Shown: piece by piece, positions 1 to 5,118 of the stretch | Layout of the letters: each line of letters starts with the position of its first letter | How positions within the stretch are numbered: the stretch's first letter is position 1 | Source of the DNA: Paracoccaceae bacterium | GTDB lineage: Bacteria > Pseudomonadota > Alphaproteobacteria > Rhodobacterales > Rhodobacteraceae | DNA length: 5,118 nucleotides | Direction: 5' to 3' | Assembly (NCBI GenBank): GCA_003564655.1 | Contig: PXES01000330.1 | Coordinates: 1 to 5,118 of the forward strand | The notes under the pieces: generated by a model | What the model saw: only the letters and a program-made list of their open reading frames with translations | What the model was told of the DNA's origin: nothing | Database searches by the model: none | Position numbers and translations under genes: made by a program

Positions 1-1
1 A

Positions 2-748
2 TCAGACGGCCTCTGGCGCCTTCTTGCCGAGAATGATCATCGACAGGATGTCATCCTCGCTCACATCCTCGACCCGTTCGGTGCCGATAAGCTGGCCGTT
101 CTTCATCACCGACACCCGGTCACACAACGACATCATTTCGCGCGTGTCGTGGCTGATCAGGAAAATGCCCAGCCCCTGCGCCTTCAACTCCATGATCAGA
201 TCGGCGACCATCTTGGTCTCGTGCACGCCAAGTGCGGCCGTGGGTTCGTCCATGATCAGGATGCGCGCGTTGAAATAGACTGCGCGGGCAATCGCGACCG
301 ACTGGCGCTGCCCGCCCGAGAGCGCGCTGACTGGCGAGACCACTTTCTTGAAATTGGGATTGAGCCGCGCCATGATCTTGCGTGTCTCGGACTCCATGCG
401 GCTGTCATCCAGAAACCCGAACATGGTGCGCAATTCGCGGCCCAGAAACAGGTTCGCGGGCGCGGGCAGGTTGTCGGCCAGCGCAAGCGTCTGGTGGATC
501 GTCTCGATGTTATGGGCGCGGGCGTCGCGGGGAGAATTGATCTCGACCTTTTTGCCGTCGATCAGGATCTCGCCACTATCGGCCTTGTAGGCGCCCGACA
601 GGATCTTGATCAGCGTCGATTTTCCGGCCCCGTTATGGCCTAGAAGCCCCACCCCCTCGCCCGCGTGCAGGTCGATCGACACGTCATCGACTGCTTGCAC
701 GCCGCCAAAGGCGATCGAGATGTTGCGCATTTCCACAAGTGGCGTCAT
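2..748 (-). CDS. xylG: Sugar (D-xylose-type) ABC importer, ATP-binding subunit
   Basis: This 248-residue protein is the cytoplasmic ATPase that powers sugar import through the adjacent permease. All ABC motifs are visible in order: Walker A GHNGAGKS (37-44), Q-loop Gln86, signature LSGGQ (143-147), Walker B ILIMDE (163-168) with catalytic Glu168, a D-loop reading AALG (171-174), and the switch His200. The Q-loop stretch ending DNLPAPANLFLGRE (92-105) is typical of CUT2 sugar ATPases. It has a single ABC domain, whereas E. coli XylG and RbsA carry two in tandem (about 500 residues); single-domain CUT2 ATPases such as rhizobial FrcA are known, so this is a complete variant and not a truncation. 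The ATG lies 4 nt after the xylH stop, and an AAGGGA ribosome site 7 nt upstream lies at the end of xylH, suggesting coupled translation. The xylose assignment comes from neighbouring xylF; the ATPase alone would not reveal the substrate. Confidence 0.93.
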   Translation of the reverse strand: MTPLVEMRNISIAFGGVQAVDDVSIDLHAGEGVGLLGHNGAGKSTLIKILSGAYKADSGEILIDGKKVEINSPRDARAHNIETIHQTLALADNLPAPANLFLGRELRTMFGFLDDSRMESETRKIMARLNPNFKKVVSPVSALSGGQRQSVAIARAVYFNARILIMDEPTAALGVHETKMVADLIMELKAQGLGIFLISHDTREMMSLCDRVSVMKNGQLIGTERVEDVSEDDILSMIILGKKAPEAV

Positions 749-752
749 GACG

Positions 753-2060
753 CTATCCCTTCCCTGTGCGGTGGCGGTAGATGATGTCGATCAGCACGGC
801 GAGCACCAGAACCGAGCCCACAACGATATTCTGCAACGGCGCATCGACCCCGACCATCGCCATCCCCGACTGCAGCGACTGCATGATCAGCGCGCCGAGG
901 ATCGCGCCATAAATCGTGCCGATCCCCCCTGCGAGCGCCGTGCCCCCGATGACGGCAGCAGCGATGACGCGCAACTCGTCCAGCGTGCCGATGTCATTCG
1001 AGTGGTTGGTCAGCCGGGCCGACGCCACCACCGCCGAGATCGCGCAGAGCACGCCCATGATGGTGAACACCTTGACCGTCAGCAGCCGCGTGTTGATGCC
1101 CGATAACTCGGCCGCCTGCGGGTTGCCGCCGGTGGCGAAGATATAGCGCCCCAGCCGCGTCTTGCGCGCGATGACGGTCATCACCACGGCCACGACGATC
1201 AGCAGCAGCACCGAGATCGGCAGGCCGTAAGCTTCGGTATAGCCCTCGGGCATGACCTCGCCGCGTGCCTCGAACTGGCGGCGCAGGCGGGCGGCGGGCA
1301 CTTCATAGGAATTCAGGATCGCGATGAAGCCCAGGATCGCGCCGCTGATGATCGCGCCCAGCGCGACCTCGGCCCAGAGCGGCTTGACCATGAAACCATG
1401 GCGCTGCTTGTCGCGCCGCGACAGCCACAGCCCCGCCAGTGCCGCAAGCGTCGCGGCAATCCCGATGACCCAGGACCAGAACGCCCCCAGCGTGCCGTTG
1501 ATGCCGCCGAACATCTGGAAGGTCGGGTCCAGCGGCCCGATGGTCTGGCCATTGGTCAGATACCAGCCGGTATTGCGCCAGACCAGCAGCCCGCCCAGCG
1601 TGACGATGAAGGCCGGGATCATCATGTAGCCCGTCAGCCAGCCCTGAAACGCCCCGATGAGCCCGCCCGCGATGATGCCCGCGAGGATGGCCAGCCACGG
1701 GATCATCGGATGGCCCAGCGGCAGGCCCAGATATTGCGGCAGCCACGCCGTCTGCATCATCGCCATCACAGCCGAACAGGTGGCCAGCAGCGCGCCCACG
1801 GACAGGTCGATATGGCGGGTGACGATGACGAACACCATGCCCGTGGCCATGATCGCCACGCTGACGGTCTGGATCGTCAGGTTGAAGATGTTGCGCGGAG
1901 TGAGGAACCGCCCGTCGGTCAGAATGTTGAACACGACCAGAACGGCAACAAAGGCCCCGATCATCCCCAGCAGCCGCGTGTCGATTTCCAGCGTGTCGGT
2001 CAGCCGGGCGCGCCGCCGGGATTTGGTACCGGCGTCCTTTTCAGTGTCAGTGGTGCTCAT
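753..2060 (-). CDS. xylH: D-xylose ABC transporter permease
   Basis: This 435-residue inner-membrane protein forms the translocation channel of the xylose importer. Hydrophobic segments are seen near residues 30-48, 64-80, 84-102, 121-140, 146-161, 192-213, 230-249, 281-298, 329-348, 365-390 and 408-427, fitting the roughly ten-helix BPD_transp_2 fold of CUT2 permeases. XylH-like motifs include IDLSVGA (84-90), GYMMIPAFIVTLGG (144-157), the coupling-loop region GGNPQAAELSGI (311-322) and AAVIGGTALAGGIG (368-381). The basic N-terminus (KSRRRAR) fits a cytoplasmic location. I chose the ATG at 2060 because a GAGGA ribosome site sits 7 nt upstream; a GTG at 2123 would add 21 residues but has no such site. 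Compared from memory with E. coli XylH (393 residues), it has a hydrophilic insertion around 251-278. It lies between xylF (87-nt gap) and xylG (4-nt gap) in one operon. Confidence 0.93.
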   Translation of the reverse strand: MSTTDTEKDAGTKSRRRARLTDTLEIDTRLLGMIGAFVAVLVVFNILTDGRFLTPRNIFNLTIQTVSVAIMATGMVFVIVTRHIDLSVGALLATCSAVMAMMQTAWLPQYLGLPLGHPMIPWLAILAGIIAGGLIGAFQGWLTGYMMIPAFIVTLGGLLVWRNTGWYLTNGQTIGPLDPTFQMFGGINGTLGAFWSWVIGIAATLAALAGLWLSRRDKQRHGFMVKPLWAEVALGAIISGAILGFIAILNSYEVPAARLRRQFEARGEVMPEGYTEAYGLPISVLLLIVVAVVMTVIARKTRLGRYIFATGGNPQAAELSGINTRLLTVKVFTIMGVLCAISAVVASARLTNHSNDIGTLDELRVIAAAVIGGTALAGGIGTIYGAILGALIMQSLQSGMAMVGVDAPLQNIVVGSVLVLAVLIDIIYRHRTGKG

Positions 2061-2067
2061 CAGCCTG

Positions 2068-2072
2068 TCCTC
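2068..2072 (-). promoter_or_regulatory. Ribosome binding site deciding the xylH start
   Basis: On the minus strand this reads GAGGA, 7 nt before the ATG at 2060. It favours that codon over the upstream in-frame GTG at 2123, which is preceded by a GC-rich stretch without a purine-rich ribosome site and lies inside the intergenic stem-loop. Confidence 0.75.
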
Positions 2073-2100
2073 GGGGCTTGTCCTGCCGTCGCGCAGGGGT

Positions 2101-2128
2101 GGGGCGGCGGCAGTACGCCGCACGCCCC
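2101..2128 (-). other. Intergenic stem-loop between xylF and xylH
   Basis: Positions 2101-2111 (GGGGCGGCGGC) pair with 2117-2128 (GCCGCACGCCCC) to give an 11-bp, almost all G-C stem with one bulged base (2122) and a 5-nt loop. In the transcript it starts 19 nt after the xylF stop and ends about 28 nt before the xylH ribosome site. No run of U follows on the minus strand, so it is not a standard intrinsic terminator. Stem-loops at this place, after a binding-protein gene, are known in other importer operons (for example malE-malF in E. coli) to protect the upstream message from 3' decay and so give more binding protein than permease. That role is inferred here. Confidence 0.65.
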
Positions 2129-2147
2129 GCTGTCAGTTCCCTGGCGA

Positions 2148-3173
2148 TCAGTCGCAGGGGGCCGGGCCGCCGCTGACGCCCTGGCAGAGCGCTTCCTGGG
2201 TGATCCAGCCCGCATCAACCACCAGCGACAGGTTGTCCGCGGTGATCGGCACTGGCTCGAGGAACATCGACACCATCTCGGTGCCGCCCGGCGAGGTCCA
2301 CATCTCGGACCCCTCGATGTCCGCCATCGCGGTGCCACCGGCGAGTTGCACGGCAATCTCGCCCGCTGCGCGGCCCAGATCACGCGCGTCCTTCCAGACG
2401 GAAACCGTCTGCGTGCCAAGTGCGATCCGGTTCAGCGCCGCATGGTCGCCATCCTGACCCGAGACCGGGATGCCATCCATGCCCTGCGCGGTCAGTGCGG
2501 CAACCACGCCGCCTGCTGTGCCGTCATTCGACGCCACGACCGCATCGACGTTGTTATCCTGCGCGGTCAGGATCTGCTCCATGTTGCGCTGGGCGTTGGC
2601 GGGCAACCAGCCATCGGTGTAGGCCTCGTCAACGATGGTGATATCGCCTGCGTCAATCGCGTCCTGAAGCACTTCCTGCTGGCCGCCACGCAGGAAATCC
2701 GCGTTCGGATCAGTGGGCGAGCCCTTGATCATCACGTAATTGCCGGTCGGCTGCTGCTCCAGCACCGCGCGCGCCTGCATGCGCCCCACCTCGACATTGT
2801 CGAAGGTCAGATAGAAGGCGCGGCTGTCCTCGATCAGCCGGTCATAGGCGATGACGGGAATGCCCTCATCCGCCGCGGCTTCGACCGCCGGGCCGATGGC
2901 AGCCGCATCCTGCGCGAGCACGATCAGGGCATCCACACCCTGCGCGATCAGGCTCTCGATATCGGAGAGCTGTTTGGACGACGAGGATTGCGCGTCGGCA
3001 GAAGCGTAGTTCGCGCCGGCCTCGTCAAGGGCGGCGCGAATCGCGGCCTCGTCCGTTTGCCAGCGTTCTTCCTGAAAGTTCGACCAGCTTACCCCGATGG
3101 TCAGCGAATCGGCCCAGGCGGCAGAGCCAAAGCCGACGGTCGCAGCAATCGCTGCGGTCAGAATTCTGTTCAT
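2148..3173 (-). CDS. xylF: Periplasmic D-xylose-binding protein of ABC importer
   Basis: This 341-residue protein is the substrate-binding subunit that captures D-xylose in the periplasm and delivers it to XylH. Residues 1-21 form a Sec signal peptide (basic MNR, hydrophobic core, AWA cleavage site before Asp22). The rest is a type I periplasmic binding fold (Peripla_BP_4). Segments resembling E. coli XylF, compared from memory, are ERWQ (36-39), AYDRLI (109-114), GSPTDPNA (151-158), DGWLPANA (187-194), VVASNDGTAGG (212-222) and SGQDGD (238-243). These support xylose rather than ribose or galactose, though substrate is untested. The ATG at 3173 is chosen because GGGAGGA sits 4 nt upstream and the signal peptide starts exactly there; an in-frame TTG at 3221 would spoil the signal peptide. 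Two cysteines near the C-terminus (330 and 340) could form a disulfide. It is the first gene of the operon, divergent from the ROK regulator. Confidence 0.95.
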   Translation of the reverse strand: MNRILTAAIAATVGFGSAAWADSLTIGVSWSNFQEERWQTDEAAIRAALDEAGANYASADAQSSSSKQLSDIESLIAQGVDALIVLAQDAAAIGPAVEAAADEGIPVIAYDRLIEDSRAFYLTFDNVEVGRMQARAVLEQQPTGNYVMIKGSPTDPNADFLRGGQQEVLQDAIDAGDITIVDEAYTDGWLPANAQRNMEQILTAQDNNVDAVVASNDGTAGGVVAALTAQGMDGIPVSGQDGDHAALNRIALGTQTVSVWKDARDLGRAAGEIAVQLAGGTAMADIEGSEMWTSPGGTEMVSMFLEPVPITADNLSLVVDAGWITQEALCQGVSGGPAPCD

Positions 3174-3177
3174 GTAG

Positions 3178-3184
3178 TCCTCCC
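3178..3184 (-). promoter_or_regulatory. Ribosome binding site of xylF
   Basis: On the minus strand this reads GGGAGGA, 4 nt before the ATG at 3173. It is close to the ideal anti-16S match, fitting the high output expected of a periplasmic binding protein, and it fixes the xylF start. Confidence 0.8.
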
Positions 3185-3225
3185 TGAACGTGACCGGGCC
3201 GACTCTTGCCGATCCCGACAAGTTA

Positions 3226-3253
3226 ATGATGCCATAAATTCTTTAGCTGTCAA
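3226..3253 (-). promoter_or_regulatory. Inferred xylF promoter (-35 TTGACA, weak -10)
   Basis: On the minus strand a perfect TTGACA (-35) occupies 3253 to 3248. With a 16-bp spacer the -10 hexamer would be CATCAT (3231 to 3226), which matches TATAAT at four of six positions. Transcription would then begin near 3219, giving a leader of roughly 45 nt before xylF. The -35 box and spacer lie inside the proposed operator 3235-3258, as expected for a repressed promoter. The -35 match is clear; the -10 is weak and the start point is inferred. Confidence 0.55.
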
Positions 3254-3258
3254 ATTTA
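3235..3258. promoter_or_regulatory. Putative ROK regulator operator 1 (xylF side)
   Basis: The site is an imperfect dyad: TAAATT (3235-3240) and AATTTA (3253-3258) are exact inverted repeats around a central AGCT (3245-3248). It covers the -35 and spacer of the xylF promoter. A related sequence in the same orientation lies at 3340-3363, identical at 18 of 24 positions, with conserved blocks CTTT, GC and CAAATTTA. AT-rich half sites around a central GC resemble NagC/Mlc-type ROK operators. Binding by the neighbouring ROK protein is inferred. Confidence 0.6.
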
Positions 3259-3339
3259 AAATGGCGGCACACCGACCGCTCGGCGCAGAAAATTCGTTCA
3301 TTTCACGGAAAGCCTTGCGTATCAGCCCTTATGCACGCT

Positions 3340-3363
3340 TATATACTTTGGCGTGCAAATTTA
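3340..3363. promoter_or_regulatory. Putative ROK regulator operator 2 (regulator side)
   Basis: This is the second copy of the element at 3235-3258, displaced by exactly 105 bp. It keeps the CTTT (3346-3349 as CTTT), central GC (3351-3352) and CAAATTTA (3356-3363) blocks but its left half, TATATA, is a poorer inverted match, so its dyad is weaker. It overlaps the TATACT -10-like hexamer and ends 20 nt before the ROK start codon, which suggests autorepression. Function is inferred from position and repetition. Confidence 0.5.
3342..3347 (+). promoter_or_regulatory. Inferred -10 box of the ROK gene promoter
   Basis: TATACT matches the TATAAT consensus at five of six positions and lies 36 nt before the ribosome site-proximal ATG region. 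No good -35 box is present at 16-18 bp; the nearest candidate, TTGCGT at 3315-3320, is 21 bp away. The promoter is therefore plausible but weak, which would suit a regulator gene. The box lies inside operator 2. Confidence 0.35.
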
Positions 3364-3370
3364 ATCTTGG

Positions 3371-3378
3371 AAGGGAGG
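3371..3378 (+). promoter_or_regulatory. Ribosome binding site deciding the ROK gene start
   Basis: AAGGGAGG sits 5 nt before the ATG at 3384. It rules in that start and argues against longer in-frame readings such as the ATG at 3261, which would place the promoter and both flanks of operator 2 inside the coding region. Confidence 0.8.
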
Positions 3379-3383
3379 CCAGG

Positions 3384-4703
3384 ATGACAGCGCCCGAAGG
3401 ACCGACACGCGCGGCCCTGCCTGACGCCTTGTCACAAGGCTGTGGACCGCTGCTTGCCGCAGGCGCAACGGCCCCCGGAAGCCAGCCCCGCCCACTCCGC
3501 CAGGTGCTGTTCGAGCATGTGCGCGCCCAGGGCAGCACAACCCGCGCCGAGATGGGCCGCGCTCTTGGTGTCAGCGGTGCCTCGGTCAGCGCCGTCACCG
3601 CCGAGTTGATCGCCGAAGGTTTTCTGCGCGAGACTGATGCCTCCGACCCGTTCGAGAGTGACAGCCCGCGCACCGGGCGCGGTCGCCCGCCCGTCGCGCT
3701 GCAGGTCGCAGCCGAGGCGCATCATGTCATCGGCGTCAAACTCGGTGATCTGCGCCATACGGCGGTGCTGAGCGACTTCGCCGGGCGTCGGATCGCCGAT
3801 CTGACCCTGCCCACTCGTCCGATCCGCAAGAGCGCGCCGATGCTGGTGGCCGAGGCCCGCGCCCTGATCGACCAGCTTCTTGCGCAGCAGGGCATGGGGC
3901 GTGCGCAGATCAGCGGCATCGGGCTGGGCATGGCCGGGATGGTCGATCATGCAAGCGGCGATGTGCCCTGGTCGCCCATGCTCGATGCGCCCGGTCACGG
4001 GTTGCGCGCGCAGTTCGAGGCCGCGCTGGGTCTGCCCGTCCATATCGACAACGATGCCAACCTGCTGACCCTGGCCGAGCTGTGGTTCGGCAGCGGGCGC
4101 GGCACGTCGGATTTCGCAGTGGTCACCATCGAGCATGGCGTGGGCATGGGGCTGGTGCTGTTCAACCAGCTTTATCGCGGCGCGCGCGGGCTGGGGATGG
4201 AACTTGGCCACACCAAGGTGCAGCTTGACGGGGCGTTGTGCCGCTGCGGCAAGCGCGGCTGCCTCGAGGCCTATGTCGCCGACTACGCGCTGGCGCGCGA
4301 GGCCGCGACCGCGCTCGACCAGCATGCCAGCCTCGCCGAAAGCCCGCTCGCGCTGCTCGAGGATTTGTTCGCCGAGGCGCGGCGCGGCAACGAGGCGGCG
4401 CTCTCGATCTTCCGCCGCGCCGGGCGCTTTCTCGCGCTGGGCCTGTCGAATGTCGCGCAGATCTTCGACCCCGAGGTGATCATCCTCTCGGGCGGGCGCA
4501 TGCAGTTCGACTACCTATATGAGCGCGAAGTGCTGGCCGAGATGCAGGCGATGACGTTGACCGGTGCCCGCGCGCCCGTGCGGGTCGAGATCCACGCCTG
4601 GGGCGATCTGGTCTGGGCGCAGGGGGCCGTGGCGCTGGCGCTGGGGCAGTTGACCGAGGCGTTGCTTGGCGCGCAGCCCGCCCGGCCGCCGCTTTCCGCA
4701 TGA
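3384..4703 (+). CDS. xylR: ROK-family transcriptional regulator, probable xylose repressor
   Basis: This 439-residue protein is a cytoplasmic sugar-responsive DNA-binding regulator. A winged helix-turn-helix spans about residues 38-84 (TTRAEMGRALGVSGASVSAV, then AELIAEGFL), followed by the GRGRPP linker (98-103) common in ROK repressors. The ROK domain follows: DNDAN (222-226), a glycine-rich VGMG loop after EHG, ELGH (273-276) and the zinc site His276, Cys286, Cys288, Cys293 (CRCGKRGCLE). The phosphate-binding DxGxT motif of ROK sugar kinases is degenerate (GVKLGDLRHT from 117, Lys in place of Asp), so it should sense but not phosphorylate sugar. Residues 1-37 are an Ala/Pro/Gly-rich extension of no known role. 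Divergent placement from xylF points to control of the xylose transporter, as for ROK XylR proteins in other bacteria; the ligand is inferred. Its stop overlaps the next start. The gene symbol is a functional guess from context. Confidence 0.9.
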   Translation: MTAPEGPTRAALPDALSQGCGPLLAAGATAPGSQPRPLRQVLFEHVRAQGSTTRAEMGRALGVSGASVSAVTAELIAEGFLRETDASDPFESDSPRTGRGRPPVALQVAAEAHHVIGVKLGDLRHTAVLSDFAGRRIADLTLPTRPIRKSAPMLVAEARALIDQLLAQQGMGRAQISGIGLGMAGMVDHASGDVPWSPMLDAPGHGLRAQFEAALGLPVHIDNDANLLTLAELWFGSGRGTSDFAVVTIEHGVGMGLVLFNQLYRGARGLGMELGHTKVQLDGALCRCGKRGCLEAYVADYALAREAATALDQHASLAESPLALLEDLFAEARRGNEAALSIFRRAGRFLALGLSNVAQIFDPEVIILSGGRMQFDYLYEREVLAEMQAMTLTGARAPVRVEIHAWGDLVWAQGAVALALGQLTEALLGAQPARPPLSA

Positions 4704-5118
4704 GGGCCGCCCTCGCGCTTGCGCTCGCCGCCGGTCCGGCGCTGGCCGAGCCGCCACGCTTCACCGACCTGGGCGACCGGATCCCGGCGCATGTTTATGC
4801 AGGCGGGTGGGAGCATTTCGTCGGCGGCGGGGTCGCGGCCTTCGATTGCAGCGACAACGGTCTCCCAGATCTGTTCCTCGCCGGGGGCGAAGGGCCTTCG
4901 CGCCTGCTGCGCAACAAGGGCGGGATGGAGTTCGCTGCGCAGGAGATCGAGCTGCACGGCGTCACCGGGGCCTATCCGATCGATCTCGACAATGACGGGG
5001 TGCTCGATCTTTTCGTGCTGCGCGCGGGGCCGAATATCGTTTTGCGGGGCCTTGGCGACTGCCGTTTCGAGGATGCGACCGAAGAAATGGGGATCGACCC
5101 GGGCAATGCCTGGTCCAC
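4700..5118 (+). CDS. Secreted FG-GAP/VCBS repeat protein (CRTAC1-like), 5' part
   Basis: The first 139 codons of a gene that continues past the window edge. Residues 1-16 look like a Sec signal peptide (MRAALALALAAGPALA, cleavage before Glu17), so the product should be periplasmic or secreted. The mature part has two FG-GAP/VCBS beta-propeller-like units, each with a DxDxDGxxD-like calcium loop: DCSDNGLPD (49-57) and DLDNDGVLD (95-103). The spacing and phrases such as RLLRNKG and FEDATEEMGI resemble the CRTAC1/ASPIC-UnbV family, whose UnbV domain, if present, would lie beyond this window. The ATG overlaps the ROK stop as ATGA and has no clear ribosome site, so translation probably depends on ribosomes finishing the ROK gene. 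Family function is poorly known; extracellular binding or adhesion is a guess. Nothing seen links it directly to xylose. Confidence 0.8.
   Translation, partial: MRAALALALAAGPALAEPPRFTDLGDRIPAHVYAGGWEHFVGGGVAAFDCSDNGLPDLFLAGGEGPSRLLRNKGGMEFAAQEIELHGVTGAYPIDLDNDGVLDLFVLRAGPNIVLRGLGDCRFEDATEEMGIDPGNAWS

Noticed and set aside
2061..2123. GTG at 2123 as the xylH start, adding 21 residues.
   Set aside because: It lies within the intergenic stem-loop with no ribosome site, and the added residues are not permease-like; the ATG at 2060 has GAGGA 7 nt upstream.
2101..2128. The xylF-xylH stem-loop as an intrinsic terminator.
   Set aside because: No T-run follows the stem on the minus strand, and xylH and xylG need the same transcript; I list it as a stem-loop only.
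3174..3221. TTG at 3221 as the xylF start, adding 16 residues.
   Set aside because: The ATG at 3173 has an excellent ribosome site and begins a standard signal peptide; 3221 is close to the inferred transcription start.
3301..3311. Short TTTC-N3-GAAA inverted repeat between the two operators.
   Set aside because: Four-base arms occur often by chance in an AT-rich spacer, and it does not match the repeated operator element.
1398..3383. A plus-strand reading frame without stops runs for about 2 kb into the ROK gene, as if the regulator had a huge N-terminal extension.
   Set aside because: It is antisense to xylH and xylF, whose protein families are clear, its translation is Arg/Gly/Pro/His-rich and resembles nothing, and the true ROK start at 3384 has a strong ribosome site. 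Long antisense frames are common in GC-rich genomes.
3261..3383. In-frame ATG at 3261 as an earlier ROK start.
   Set aside because: No ribosome site precedes it, and it would place the promoter-like -10 and operator 2 inside the coding region; 3384 has AAGGGAGG at proper spacing.
4666..4995. A plus-strand frame overlapping the end of the ROK gene and the start of the FG-GAP gene.
   Set aside because: Its translation is low-complexity Arg/Gly/Ala, while the frame starting at 4700 has a signal peptide and calcium-loop repeats.
1..5118. Search by eye for tRNA or rRNA genes, CRISPR arrays, insertion sequences and phage or integrase genes.
   Set aside because: None seen; nearly all the sequence is taken by five genes and a 210-bp regulatory gap.

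Overview
The window (about 5.1 kb, GC-rich, strong G/C preference at third codon positions) looks like chromosome of an alphaproteobacterium, most likely a Rhodobacterales-type organism. This rests on codon style, the single-domain sugar ATPase and the gene arrangement; no marker gene fixes the taxon.

Layout: the left two thirds carry a minus-strand operon for a CUT2-class (ribose/xylose-type) ABC importer, transcribed right to left. xylF (periplasmic D-xylose-binding protein, start 3173) is followed by an 87-nt gap with a strong stem-loop, then xylH (membrane permease, start 2060), then, after only 4 nt, xylG (ATPase, 748 to 2). Divergent from xylF, a plus-strand gene encodes a ROK-family transcriptional regulator (3384-4703), very probably the xylose repressor XylR. 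Its stop codon overlaps (ATGA) the start of a fifth gene, a secreted FG-GAP/VCBS-repeat protein of CRTAC1 type, which runs off the right edge.

The 210-bp divergent intergenic region (3174-3383) is AT-rich compared with its surroundings and holds the regulatory logic. Two related 24-bp sequences (3235-3258 and 3340-3363; 18 of 24 positions identical, same orientation) lie exactly 105 bp apart. One covers the TTGACA -35 box of the inferred xylF promoter, the other the TATACT -10-like box in front of the ROK gene. The simplest reading is that the ROK protein binds both sites, represses the transporter and itself, and may loop the DNA between them; xylose would release it.

Working together: XylF captures xylose in the periplasm, XylH moves it across the inner membrane, XylG powers transport, and the ROK protein senses the sugar and controls expression. 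The role of the FG-GAP protein is unknown. I did not find a wholly new system; the most interesting items are the paired operators, the xylF-xylH stem-loop and the coupled FG-GAP gene.
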